A DNA stretch of 64,000 nt from positions 1 through 64,000 of the forward strand of contig JANPZW010000004.1 of assembly GCA_024707385.1 (NCBI GenBank), written 5' to 3'. Each line of letters opens with the position of its first letter. Position 1 is the stretch's first letter. Below the pieces are notes generated by a model. The model saw only the letters and a program-made list of their open reading frames with translations. It searched no databases and had not been told where the DNA came from. Below are positions 45,078 to 55,443 of the stretch, piece by piece. This DNA comes from Cellvibrionaceae bacterium. Lineage in GTDB: Bacteria; Pseudomonadota; Gammaproteobacteria; Pseudomonadales; Cellvibrionaceae. Made by a program: the position numbers and the translations under genes.

Positions 45078-47552
45078 ATGATCAACATTATTTTTCGTGC
45101 CCACGTGTGTTTAATATTGCTGGCCTTGACAGGAGCGGCTTACGCGACGGAACTTAAATTGTGGTATGACCAACCCGCCAATACCTGGGAGGAGGCGCTG
45201 CCACTGGGCAATGGCCGTCTCGGCGCCATGGTATTTGGCGGTGTAGAAAAGGAAACTATTCAGCTCAATGAAGATACATTTTGGGGCGGCGGTCCGCACA
45301 ATAATCTCAACCCCGCCGCGCGCGCCGCGCTGCCGGAAATTCGCCGACTGATTTCCGCGGGACAACATGCAGAGGCATCTTCCCTGGCGGAAAAAACTAT
45401 TTCTAGCCAGGGTGCGCAGGGCATGCCCTATCAGTCCGCTGGTGTGCTGGATATTCATTTTCCCGGTCACGAAAAATATCAGGATTATTATCGCGAACTG
45501 GACCTGCAGGATGCCGTTGCTCGCACGCGCTACAAGGTCGGAGAGGTGACTTATCAACGGGAAGTGTTTGCTTCATTTATTGATCAAGTTGTGGTGGTCC
45601 GCTTGCGCGCCGATCGCAAAGGCGCGCTGAATTTTTCCCTCGGTCTTTCCCATCCGGAAGGAATGGCGGTAAGCGTGCAAGGAAATGATCTGTTGATGCG
45701 GGGGAAATCGGTGGATCATGAAGGGATAAAAGGACAGGTGCGCCTCGCCAATCTCGCCCGTGTTGTGCCTGTGGATGGCACAGTGAATATTCTCGACCAA
45801 CGCCTGCAGGTCAGCAACGCTAGCGAAGCCTTTATTCTGGTCAGCATGGCGACCAATTTTATTCATTATCGCGATGTCAGTGGCGACGAGCTGGCGCGTG
45901 CGCAGCAGGCTTTGCAAAAAGCCGCTGCCGCATTTACTTCTGCGGACGATTATGAAAAACGCCTGGCGGCGCACCGGGAATTCTATCGCGGTTATTTCAA
46001 TCGTGTGGCGCTGGATCTGGCCAGCAACGAATTTGCGCGTGAGCCGACGGATAAACGCATCCGCGAATTTGCCGCGCGCCACGACCCTGCACTGGTCGCG
46101 CTGTATTTTCAGTTTGGCCGCTATTTATTGATTTCCTCCTCCCAGCCCGGTACCCAGCCCGCCAATCTGCAGGGCATCTGGAATCCCCACAGCCAGCCGC
46201 CTTGGGATAGCAAGTACACGTTGAATATCAATGCGCAAATGAATTATTGGCCCAGCGAAGTCACGCAGCTAAGCGAGCTGCACGAACCTTTTATTCAGCT
46301 GGTGCGCGAGTTGGCGCAGACCGGTCGCGAGACGGCGCAAACTATGTATGGCGCCGCGGGCTGGGCGGCCCATCACAACACCGATATTTGGCGCAGCAGC
46401 GGCGCCGTTGATGGCCCCTGGGGACCCTGGCCGGTCAGCAGCGCCTGGTTGGTGGAGCACCTCTGGCAGAGATATATGTACACCGGCGATAAAGAATTTC
46501 TTCGCGAGGTTTATCCGATCTTTAAATCCGCGTGCGACTTTTTTGTCGATTTTCTCATGCGCGATGAAAAAACCGGCTGGTTGGTGGTTTCCCCCTCCAT
46601 GTCGCCAGAAAATGAGCCGCAAGCCACGGGGGTAAAACTTGCAGCGGGCGTCACCATGGACAACCAGCTGTTATTCGATCTCTTCTCCCACAGCATTGCA
46701 GCGGCAGAAATTCTGCGTCAGGACAAAACGGAAATAAAACGCTGGCAGAAGATTGTTGATAATTTGCCGCCCATGCAGATTGGCCGTTATCACCAATTGC
46801 AGGAGTGGTTGGAAGATTGGGATAACCCGTTTGATCAACATCGCCATGTGTCGCATTTATACGGCCTTTTCCCCAGCAATCAAATTTCGCCGATTCACAC
46901 CCCCGAATTGTTCAACGCTGCCCGGGTGAGTATGGAGCAGCGTGGTGATCCCTCCACGGGCTGGTCGATGAATTGGAAGATTAATTTGTGGGCGCGTCTG
47001 CTCGATGGTGACCGAGCACTCAAATTGATCCGCGATCAGATTTCCCCCGCAGGCGGTACCGGTTTTTCCGAAGCGGGCGGCACCTACCCGAATCTGTTTG
47101 ACGCCCATCCGCCATTTCAGATCGACGGCAATTTCGGTTTCACCTCCGGCGTCACGGAGATGCTGGCGCAGAGTCACGATGGCGCTGTGCATCTGCTGCC
47201 GGCGCTGCCCCACGCCTGGCCGACGGGCGAGGTTAAAGGGCTGGTGATGCGCGGTGGATTTGTCTTGAATATGGCGTGGGAAAAAGGTGAATTGACCTAT
47301 GTGAAGGTGGTGTCACGCCTCGGCGGTAATCTGCGTTTGCGCAGTTACTCACCCCTGCCTGAGTCCGCGAGTGTCCGCGCAAAGCCTGCGCGTGGTAAAA
47401 ATACCAATCCTTTTTACGATGTTCCAAAAATTAAGGCACTTTTGAAACACACAAGGCGCCAGATCCCCCGACTGTCGTTTGCCGATATTTACCTGGTTGA
47501 TGTTGCGACAGTGCCGGGAGGAGAGTACGTCTGGCAAAGGCGACCCTTGTAA
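45078..47552 (+). CDS. GH95 alpha-L-fucosidase (or alpha-L-galactosidase)
   Basis: An 824-residue GH95 enzyme with a Sec signal (about 1-23, ending AYA). The N-terminal beta-super-sandwich begins WYDQPANTWEEALPLGNGRLG with QLNEDTFWGGGPH. The (alpha/alpha)6 barrel contains the QGIWNPHSQPPWDSKYTLNI loop, HHNTDIW, the acid-bearing VVSPSMSPENEP and the DGNFGFTSGVTEML motif that holds the catalytic-base region. In Cellvibrio japonicus the homologous afc95A works with alpha-xylosidase xyl31A on xyloglucan side chains, and here a GH31 gene lies 2.6 kb downstream on the same strand. A strong terminator follows. Confidence 0.94.
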   Translation: MINIIFRAHVCLILLALTGAAYATELKLWYDQPANTWEEALPLGNGRLGAMVFGGVEKETIQLNEDTFWGGGPHNNLNPAARAALPEIRRLISAGQHAEASSLAEKTISSQGAQGMPYQSAGVLDIHFPGHEKYQDYYRELDLQDAVARTRYKVGEVTYQREVFASFIDQVVVVRLRADRKGALNFSLGLSHPEGMAVSVQGNDLLMRGKSVDHEGIKGQVRLANLARVVPVDGTVNILDQRLQVSNASEAFILVSMATNFIHYRDVSGDELARAQQALQKAAAAFTSADDYEKRLAAHREFYRGYFNRVALDLASNEFAREPTDKRIREFAARHDPALVALYFQFGRYLLISSSQPGTQPANLQGIWNPHSQPPWDSKYTLNINAQMNYWPSEVTQLSELHEPFIQLVRELAQTGRETAQTMYGAAGWAAHHNTDIWRSSGAVDGPWGPWPVSSAWLVEHLWQRYMYTGDKEFLREVYPIFKSACDFFVDFLMRDEKTGWLVVSPSMSPENEPQATGVKLAAGVTMDNQLLFDLFSHSIAAAEILRQDKTEIKRWQKIVDNLPPMQIGRYHQLQEWLEDWDNPFDQHRHVSHLYGLFPSNQISPIHTPELFNAARVSMEQRGDPSTGWSMNWKINLWARLLDGDRALKLIRDQISPAGGTGFSEAGGTYPNLFDAHPPFQIDGNFGFTSGVTEMLAQSHDGAVHLLPALPHAWPTGEVKGLVMRGGFVLNMAWEKGELTYVKVVSRLGGNLRLRSYSPLPESASVRAKPARGKNTNPFYDVPKIKALLKHTRRQIPRLSFADIYLVDVATVPGGEYVWQRRPL

Positions 47553-47563
47553 AACCTTGTGTA

Positions 47564-47602
47564 ATGCCGAGAGTAAATTCTCGGCATCGTTTGCTTTTTT
47601 TG
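47564..47602 (+). terminator. Terminator of the GH95 gene
   Basis: The stem ATGCCGAGA/TCTCGGCAT with loop GTAAAT is followed by CGTTTGCTTTTTTT. Confidence 0.85.
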
Positions 47603-47786
47603 GTTCTATTTTTCCTGGGAAAGGTCTTAGAAAAAGACGCGGTGCGAAAATTGCTATCAATAATGGCGATTTGTTGACGTGAATTTTGTTTGCTTGTGGC
47701 AAAATTTTTTGAAATAAAAGACTTTTAATCTTATTGCTTTCGCTGCGTTCCGCAGTAAAAGCATTAGACGTACCTTCGGGGATCTT

Positions 47787-50131
47787 ATGAATAGAATTCG
47801 CTTTCTATCGACCTGTCGATTGGCTTTGGGACTTTTGGTATTTGTTTTGACCGCCTGTGGGGGGAAAGACGCAGATAGCTCCTCCAGTTCTGGCGCTGTC
47901 AGCTCCAGCGCCTCCAGCAGTTCAAATTCGAGTTCATCAAATTCCTCAAGCTCCAATTCCTCCAGCTCGTCTAGTTCATCTTCAAGTTCGTCAAGTTCCA
48001 GCTCTTCAAGTTCATCATCAGGCTCACGCCCCTCCAGTTCTTCATCAAGTAGTTCATCGAGCAGTTCATCGAGCAGTTCGGGCGCGCTTTTGGGGTTGGA
48101 TGCACGCCCCGTATCGACAACATGCAAAGCGGGTGAGGCGCCCAGATCCGGTAGTTATCAATTGACCCGAGTCTGGTCGCGGGTGCGCTTCAGCCAGCCT
48201 ATAGGTATGGTGCAAATGCCGGGCGCAGCGAACAATCCTTATTACGTTATGGAAAAGGGCGGGCGTATTTTGCGTGTGCCAGCAAATTTTTCCGCAAATT
48301 CCGCCAGTGTTTTTCTCGATCTGAGTGATGTGGTGGAAACGGGCGGAGAGGGCGGCGTATTCAGCATGGCATTTCATCCGGACTATCCGGAGCAGCCTTA
48401 TGTATATGTGTCGTATCTGGTGGAAGAAGAGGGTTATATAACCCGCATATCACGCTTTACCAGTGTCGATGGTTTGGTGACCACCGATGAAAAAACGCTT
48501 TTCAATCTGCCGCAAAGTCCCAGTCCTTTTGGTCGCGGCTCCATCCACAATGGCGGCACGCTCGCATTTGGCCCCGATGGTTATTTATATATGTCGGTGG
48601 GGGACGACAAGCGCACTATGGCAGCGGGAAAAACGGACAATCTCTACGGCACCATCATTCGCCTTGATATCAACTCCGGCGAAACCTATACCATTCCCAC
48701 CGATAACCCTTACGACAACGAAATATTCGCCTATGGTTTTCGCAATCCCTGGCGCATCAGTTTTGATCGTTTGACGGGTGATTTATGGGCGGGCGATGTG
48801 GGTGAAGAGTGTTTCGAAGAAATCAACCGGGTGGAAATCGGACGCAATTACGGCTGGCCCAACTGGGAGGCGGATGTATGCGGGCCAGGAGGTTGCAGTG
48901 GTGAAAATACGCTGCCCGTTTATCAATATCACACGCGCCCGCAGTGCAGCTCTGGCAATTCGATTACCGGTGGTTACATCTATCGCGGCAGTTTGAATCC
49001 AACACTCACCGGTAAATATATTTATGGCGATTATCAGACCGGACTGGTGTGGGCATTCGACCCGGCAAAGGGTTTTAACGAAGATCTCTTTGTCGACTCG
49101 CGCTCCGCCGGCATCGCCTCTTTTGGTGAAGATAATCAGGGTGAGATTTTTCATATCGACATAGTGACGGGTGTGATTTCCCGCATCGAGACCCGTAGCA
49201 ATACTGGCGGAGTTGCCGGACCGCCGGAAAAATTATCCGACACCGGCTGTTTTGCCGCTTTGGGTAATACGGTGTCACCCGCAGCCGGTGTGTTGGCTTA
49301 TGATGTGGCGCAACCTTTTTGGTCGGATGATGCGGAGAAACAGCGGTTTCTCGCCATTCCCTCCGGCAGCGCCTTTAGCGTAAACGATCAGGGGGATTGG
49401 GAACTACCGGTAGGTGGTGTGTTGATCAAGCATTTTCGCCGCGCCGGTGAAAATATCGAAACCCGCTTTGTGGTGCGTTACACCAACGGTTCCTACGGCA
49501 CCTATACCTACGAATGGACAGAGGTGGATGATGCGGTGCTGGTCGGTGTTGATGGCAAGATCTGATACTGGAGGACGGTGGGTCCTGGCATATCCCGTCG
49601 CGAAGTGAATGCCGGCAGTGCCATACACCCCGGGCGGGATATATTCTCGGACCGGAAACGCGGCAAATGAATATTACCCGCCGCTATGCAGAAACGGGTC
49701 GCACCGCCAATCAATTTCAAACATTGCTTGGCTTGGGCATGATCAAAGGCAATACCATAGCGCTGCCGGCTTTTCCCGCGTTGAACAACACGCGTGCCAG
49801 TATTGCAGAGCGCGCGCTGTCCTATATTCACGTAAATTGCTCCAGTTGTCACAGGGGGGCGGGCGGTTCGCAGTCGATCTGGGACGCGCGTTACGGCACT
49901 CCTTTTGCGGACAAGGGCTTGTGTAACACACCGCCGATAACGCCGGTAACGGATGTGCAACCGGAGTATTACGTCAATCCCGGCGAGCATCAGAGTTCCA
50001 GTATCTGGTGGCGTATTCACCTGCGCGGCTCCGAGCAGATGCCTCCCTTAGGCTCTAATATTGTAGATGCTGCGGGGACCGCGCTACTGGCGGAGTGGAT
50101 CGATGGTTTAACCGATGCAGATTGCAAATAA
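47787..50131 (+). CDS. Fusion lipoprotein: PQQ-type sorbosone/glucose dehydrogenase + diheme cytochrome c, poly-Ser (one frameshift)
   Basis: About 781 residues. The lipobox is LTACG, followed by a poly-Ser region of about 70 residues interrupted by Asn, Gly and Arg-Pro. A six-bladed beta-propeller of the soluble glucose/sorbosone dehydrogenase family comes next (FSQPIGMVQMPG, GGEGGVFSMAFHPDY, SIHNGGTLAFGPDGYLYMSV, IFAYGFRNPWRISFD, GEECFEEINRVEIGRNYGWP). A C-terminal region like the SO2930 diheme cytochrome family has heme c motifs CRQCH (49,610-49,624) and CSSCH (49,838-49,852). One base is missing near 49,559; adding a G gives VDGKDLILEDGGSWHI. It would oxidise a sugar at the surface and pass electrons through the hemes. 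Sugar and cofactor are unproven. Confidence 0.88.
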
Positions 50132-50163
50132 TATTTTCCATCAAACAATAAAAATGGTGACTC

Positions 50164-53081
50164 ATGGCTAGAAGCGGCACCCGTCCCGGTATTTTTATGC
50201 TGGCAATTGCCAGCCTTTTTTTTATCGTTGCATGTAATGGACAAAAAAGTCTGCGTGACCATTCTTCGCAGGTGGCACGAGATGCTCACGGCATCACCGT
50301 CTCTCTGCGCGGTGGCCAGGTCAAAACGGTGCGCTTGCAGGTATTTGCGGAAGATATAGTGCGGGTAACCGCTTCGCCCCTGGCGGATTTCAACAATTTG
50401 CCCGATTATTTGATGGTGGTGGCCCAGCCGGAGGCTGTGCCTTTTGATGTGGCGACGACAGCGAATACTGTGGAGCTCAATACCAGACGCCTCAGCGCAC
50501 GGCTTGATCTGCGTACCGGCAAGGTCGCCTTTTTTGACCATTTCGGCACACCGCTTCTGAAGGAAACTGAGCGTAATTTTGGTCCACCCAGAGACGATCC
50601 CGGTCAGCAGGATGCGGATTCCTATTCCGTGCAGCAAAATTTTCTCACGGATACGAATGAAGGTTTTTACGGTTTGGGCCAGCAGCAAAATGGTTTGGTC
50701 AATCACGCCGGTCATCCCGTGGAGATCACCACACACAATCTTGTCATAGCGGTTCCATTTCTCGTTTCCAGTAAAAATTACGGTGTTCTTTGGAATAACG
50801 CAGCCGTGAGTCGCTTTGGTGATCCGCAACCGGCATCACCGCTGCAGGAAGGATTTGATTTGTTTGATGCCGAAGGGAAAAAAGGCGGTTTGACGGTGAC
50901 CTATTTTGATGGCGACCGCAAGTTGCTCACCCGAGTCGAATCCGACACCAACTATCAATTTCTCCAACGCGCCGATCAGCGCGAATTTCCCCTCCCGGCT
51001 GAAGCGGCCGAGGCGAAGGATCTGCGCATTTTGATCGAAGGCAGTCTCCAGGCGAAACATTCTGGTAAATACACCCTGCAGATGTATTCCAGTGGTTACG
51101 CCAAACTCGCCATCGATGGCGAAGTGAAATTGGATCGCTGGCGCATGAATTGGAATCCCTGGTATCACCCTCTCGATCTGGATTGGCAAAAGGGCGAAAA
51201 AAAGACACTCAGCCTTACGTGGAATCCAGGTGGTGGTTATTTGCGCTTGTTGCAGAATTCACCGCAGCCGGAAGGGCGTATGTCCCTCACCAGCGACACA
51301 GGCAAAGCCGTCGATTATTTTTTCTGCGTGGGCGACAACAAAGACCAGGTCATCAGCGCCTACCGGCGGTTGACAGGAAAATCAGTTCTTCTGCCGAAAT
51401 GGGCCTATGGATTTTGGCAAAGCCGCGAGCGTTATAAAACCCAGCAGGAAATTCTCGACGTGTTGAAGGAATATCGCGCGCGCAAAATCCCTATCGACAA
51501 TATTGTGCTGGACTGGTCTTACTGGCCGGAAGATGCCTGGGGCAGTCACGATTTTGATCCACAATTTTTTCCCCGATCCGAGGGCTTTGGTGGACGGCGT
51601 GCACGCGCTCAATGCCAATATCATGATTTCCGTGTGGCCGAAGTTCTATCCCGAAACCGCGAATTATCGCGAGCTGAATGCCAAGGGATACATGTTCAAT
51701 AAAAATATCGAGGACCGCAATTACGACTGGATCGGGCCGGGCTATCTCAATACGTTCTACGATGCCTTTGCACCGGAAGCCAGGGAGATTTTTTGGCGGC
51801 AGATGGATAAAAAATTGAATTCTTATGGTTTTGATGCCTGGTGGCTGGATGCGGTTGAGCCCGATATTCATTCCAACCTTAGCTTTAGCCGGCGCAAGGA
51901 TTTGATGACACCCAACGCTTTGGGCACAGGCGCGGAATATTTTAATGCCTACGCATTGCCGCACGCGGAGTCTGTTTATCAGGGTGATCGTCGATCCGAC
52001 CCGGATAAGCGGGTTTTTTATTCTGACCCGCTCCGGTTTTGGCGGTATTCAACGCACCGCCTCGGCCATCTGGAGTGGCGATATAGTGTCGCGCTGGTCG
52101 GATCTGAAAGAACAAATTGCCGCGGGTGTGGGTGTGGGTTTATCCGGGGTTCCCAACTGGACGTTTGATATCGGCGGTTTCACGCCTGAGGATCGCTATC
52201 GCCGCGGTCCGAATGGTGCGGTGGGACCTGTAAGTGGCATGGATCCCGCGCAGGTGGATGAGTGGCAGGAGCTCAACACCCGCTGGTTCCAGTTCGGCGC
52301 ATTTGTACCGCTGTTCCGCTCCCACGGGCAGAACCCCTATCGGGAAATATTCAATATTTCCGATCCAGGCAGCGATGCGTACGAGAGCATGGTGTGGTAC
52401 ACCAAAATGCGTTATCGACTGCTGCCTTATATTTATTCCGAGGCAGGCGACATGTATCACAAGGACAATACGCTGATGCGCGGGCTCGTAATGGATTTTC
52501 CTGCGGATGGTGCCGTCAAGGATATTCATGACCAGTATATGTTCGGCCCGGCGTTTCTCATCAATCCTGTATACGAATACAAAGCGCGCAGTCGCAATGT
52601 TTATTTGCCCGCGGGAAATGATTGGTTTGATTTTTATTCCGGCGAAAAACTTGTCGGTGGTCAAACAGTGGCTGCGGCGGCGCCCTATCAGCGCATGCCG
52701 ATTTTCGTCAAAGCCGGTTCCATAGTGCCTATGGGGCCGGAAGTGCAGTATGTGGACGAAATGCCGAATGCGCCTATAACACTTTATGTTTATACCGGCG
52801 CTGACGGGCGTTATGAACTGTATGAGGACGACGGCAAATCTTATGCGTATGAAAACGGCGCCTATTCACGGATTCCGTTCCACTACGACGATGCCTCCGG
52901 CGTTTTAACGATTGGAAGAAGAAGCGGCGAATTTTCTGGAATGCCGGTTGAGCGAACCATCCATGTTCGCTGGATCAGTGGTGATAAAGAGGATGCTTTG
53001 GATTTTAATGCCGAGCCCGATGCCACGGTTTCCTATTCGGGTAAATCAATACTGGTGCGGCGCGGTCAGGCGAATTTATAG
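50164..53081 (+). CDS. GH31 alpha-xylosidase-like lipoprotein with PA14 insert (two frameshifts)
   Basis: About 971 residues after removing one T from each of the six-T runs at 51,565-51,570 and 52,014-52,019. A lipoprotein signal (FFIVAC) precedes an N-terminal beta-sandwich with GFYGLGQQQNGLVNHAG. A PA14-like insert (about 260-395, RILIEGSLQAKHSGKYTLQM, SSGYAKLAIDGE) follows, then the GH31 barrel: IPIDNIVLDWSYWPEDAWG, nucleophile Asp in AWWLDAVEPD, acid/base Asp in AIWSGDIVSRW, and RSHGQNPYREIF. The PA14 insert and length match Xyl31A of Cellvibrio japonicus (alpha-xylosidase acting on xyloglucan oligosaccharides). It is 32 bases after the dehydrogenase-cytochrome gene, so the two are probably co-transcribed. 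Its 3' end overlaps the converging response regulator by 16 bases. Confidence 0.9.
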
Positions 53082-53734
53082 CCGAAGCCGTAGACGGCTT
53101 TGATATATTTGCTGTCGTCATCCACATTGATTTTCCGGCGCAGATTTTTGATGTGGAAGTCGATGGAGCGAAGACAGGATTCCGAATATTCCATATGGCT
53201 GCCTTCCAACAATTCCTCGCGGGAAAATGCCCGCGAGGGATTGTTCAGGAACATTTCCAGCAGGCCGAATTCCGTCTGTGTCAGGACAATCAATTCGTCA
53301 TCGATTTTGACGCTGCGCTCGTCGAGATTCATCACAATATTGCCGTGAGTAATGCAGCGCTGCTGGCTGGTGTTGGAGCGGCGCAATACTGCCTTCACCC
53401 GCGCCATCAGCTCCCGCGGATTAAAGGGTTTGCAGATGTAATCGTCAGCACCTTTGGCAAATCCTTCCAATCGGTGGGTGTCTTCCGCGAGCGCGGTGAG
53501 CATAATGATCGGCACATCGGATAGCGCGCGGATTTTCTCACACACGGTAGCGCCGTCCATTTTTGGCAGCATCATATCGAGAATGACGAGATCCGGACGG
53601 CTGTTTTCAAAAAGCGCGAGCGCGTCCGGCCCGGTCGCGGCCACTTTGTAATGAAACAATTCATGGGCGAGGTATTTACATACGACGTTGGCGATATTCT
53701 CGTCGTCCTCGACCACCAGAACCGTTTTGCTCAT
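53066..53734 (-). CDS. OmpR-family response regulator
   Basis: A 222-residue two-component regulator. The receiver domain has acidic residues VVEDDEN, the phosphorylated Asp in LVILDMMLPKMDG, the Thr in IIMLTALAED and the Lys in ICKPFNPRELMARV. The winged-helix output domain (about 130-220) contains LTQTEFGLLEMFLNNPSRAFSREELL-type and FHIKNLRRKI and YIKAVYGFGYKF elements; overall it is like BaeR. Its ATG overlaps the sensor kinase stop by four bases (ATGA), so it is the second gene of the pair. The target genes are unknown; the nearest are the GH31 gene and the DUF3237 lipoprotein. Confidence 0.95.
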   Translation of the reverse strand: MSKTVLVVEDDENIANVVCKYLAHELFHYKVAATGPDALALFENSRPDLVILDMMLPKMDGATVCEKIRALSDVPIIMLTALAEDTHRLEGFAKGADDYICKPFNPRELMARVKAVLRRSNTSQQRCITHGNIVMNLDERSVKIDDELIVLTQTEFGLLEMFLNNPSRAFSREELLEGSHMEYSESCLRSIDFHIKNLRRKINVDDDSKYIKAVYGFGYKFA

Positions 53735-55177
53735 GCAGCCTTTTCCTCATATAACGGCAAAGTAATTTCAATGCGCAGTCCGCCTTCGGGGCTTTGCTTG
53801 GCTATGATCTTTCCGCCATGGGCGTGAATAATTTCTTTGCAGATCGCCAAGCCTAAGCCGGCTCCTGCGCCCGCATTCTCCACCCGGTACAAGCGATCAA
53901 ACAGCCGGGCCAGAAATTCCTTTGGTACGCCAGGCCCGGAGTCCTCGATCACCAATAACAGGCCATTGCTGATCTTCTCCTCGCGAATCCAGACAGTGCC
54001 GGGTGCCTCGGTGTAACGCAGGCAGTTCTCGAACAGATTGCCGATAACCTGGGCTATCCGATCCGCGTCCGCCAAAACCAGCGGCGAGTCTGCCAGATAC
54101 TGTTCCTTCAGGGAAATCTGTTTGGATTCAAAGCGGGGAAAATAACTGGTTATCTGATCGCGGATCACTTTGTTCAAGCGTACTGGTGCACAACTCAGCT
54201 GAATACCCATTTCGTCAATCTGGCAGAGCTGGTACAGATCGTCGGCAATGCGTTTGATGCGCATGGCTTCTTTTTGCAACAGCTCCGCTGTGTTTTCGTC
54301 GCACTTCGAAATATCATCGCAGATGGCAAAAACCTCACCGACCAGAACGGTGAGCGGTGCTTTCAATTCATGGGATACATCCATCAACCATTGTTTCTGC
54401 CGATGTTGATACAGGCTGAGTTCCTCGGATACGGAATTAAATCCCTCTGCCAGCTCCTGCAATTCGTCGCGGGTGTTAACGCTGACAAATCCGCTGAAAT
54501 CCCGCTTGGCAATTTGCCGCGCCTTGGCAGTGAGGCTTCTGATTGGAGCTGTAATATGGCGCGACAGGAAAAAGCTGACCAAAACCCCAAAAAGACCACC
54601 GATAACCGCCGACCAATAAACAATGCGCAGTTGTTGATCGAAGAAATACTGCGCGAGCGGCAGCATATCCACATTGATGCTGCCCACGCGCAACCAGGCG
54701 ACCGTCTCGCCTTTGACCTTGATCGCCCTATAACTCGCCGCTTGGTTGAATATCTCGGGCTCTATTAACACGTTCTTTTTGGCGTCGAGAAGGGACAGGC
54801 GCTGGATGAAGGTGCCGAAGGGAAAATCCCATTTGGGCATGTCTTGAAAACCGGGGGGTGGCCCCCCCGGCTGTACGCTCGCCGCGCTCTTTCGCCACTT
54901 CCGCCATCAACTGGAAAAAGACGGAAAAAAATGTCCGGTCCACCGTCTCGCGCCACTGAGCGGGATTGTCTCTAAATACCTGCCATGAGCCGTTTTGCTG
55001 ATAATGCTCACTCAGGCCGCGCGCCAGGGTGCGCATCACTTCATGGTCAATGCCGTTGAGCGCATTGCTGTACATGCTCTTGCTGGAGAAATAACTCAGG
55101 CCGACAAACACGGAAGTCAGAATGACAATAATCCCTGTGTTCACAAGAACCAGTTTATGAACCAATTTAAAACGCAT
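53731..55177 (-). CDS. Sensor histidine kinase, BaeS-like (one frameshift)
   Basis: About 481 residues once one base is removed from the six-G run (plus strand) at 54,853-54,858. TM1 is LVLVNTGIIVILTSVFVGL (about 9-28). The periplasmic sensor domain of about 145 residues carries the shift. TM2 is IVYWSAVIGGLFGVLVSFFL. HAMP (RHITAPIRSLTAKARQI), the H-box DVSHELKAPLTVLVGE, the N-box IGNLFENCLRYT and the G-boxes EDSGPGVPKEF and AGLGLAICKEI follow. The start at 55,177 has AGGA eight bases upstream. It is co-transcribed with the response regulator. The periplasmic domain was not recognised, so the signal is unknown; an envelope or carbohydrate cue is possible. Confidence 0.9.
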
Positions 55178-55443
55178 GGCGGTGATCCTGAAAACAGGGT
55201 TGAGGTTGGGTATCTGCGCGTGGATTTTACAGGACCTCTTCGCTGCGTTCTGTGAAAGCGGGACAATACCCCGCCACTGTGTCCGATGTCTCATTTTTTT
55301 CGTCACATGAATGCGCCCGGTCGGTTCTCACAGGTTTCTCACATTTGCGCGATATAGTCCTCGCGGCTTGGCGGTCTGCGGGCTTTTGTCGTATCCATAG
55401 CTGTTTTTGTACCCAAATAATCATACTCATCAGGTCTATCACT

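Noticed and set aside
47564..47786. Riboswitch upstream of the dehydrogenase-cytochrome gene
   Set aside because: Only the GH95 terminator is seen; no conserved aptamer-like pattern was recognised in the AT-rich leader.
51565..52019. Programmed ribosomal frameshifting in GH31 and other genes
   Set aside because: The same kind of one-base change occurs in a dozen unrelated genes at any homopolymer, without slippery heptamers plus downstream structures; sequencing error is simpler.
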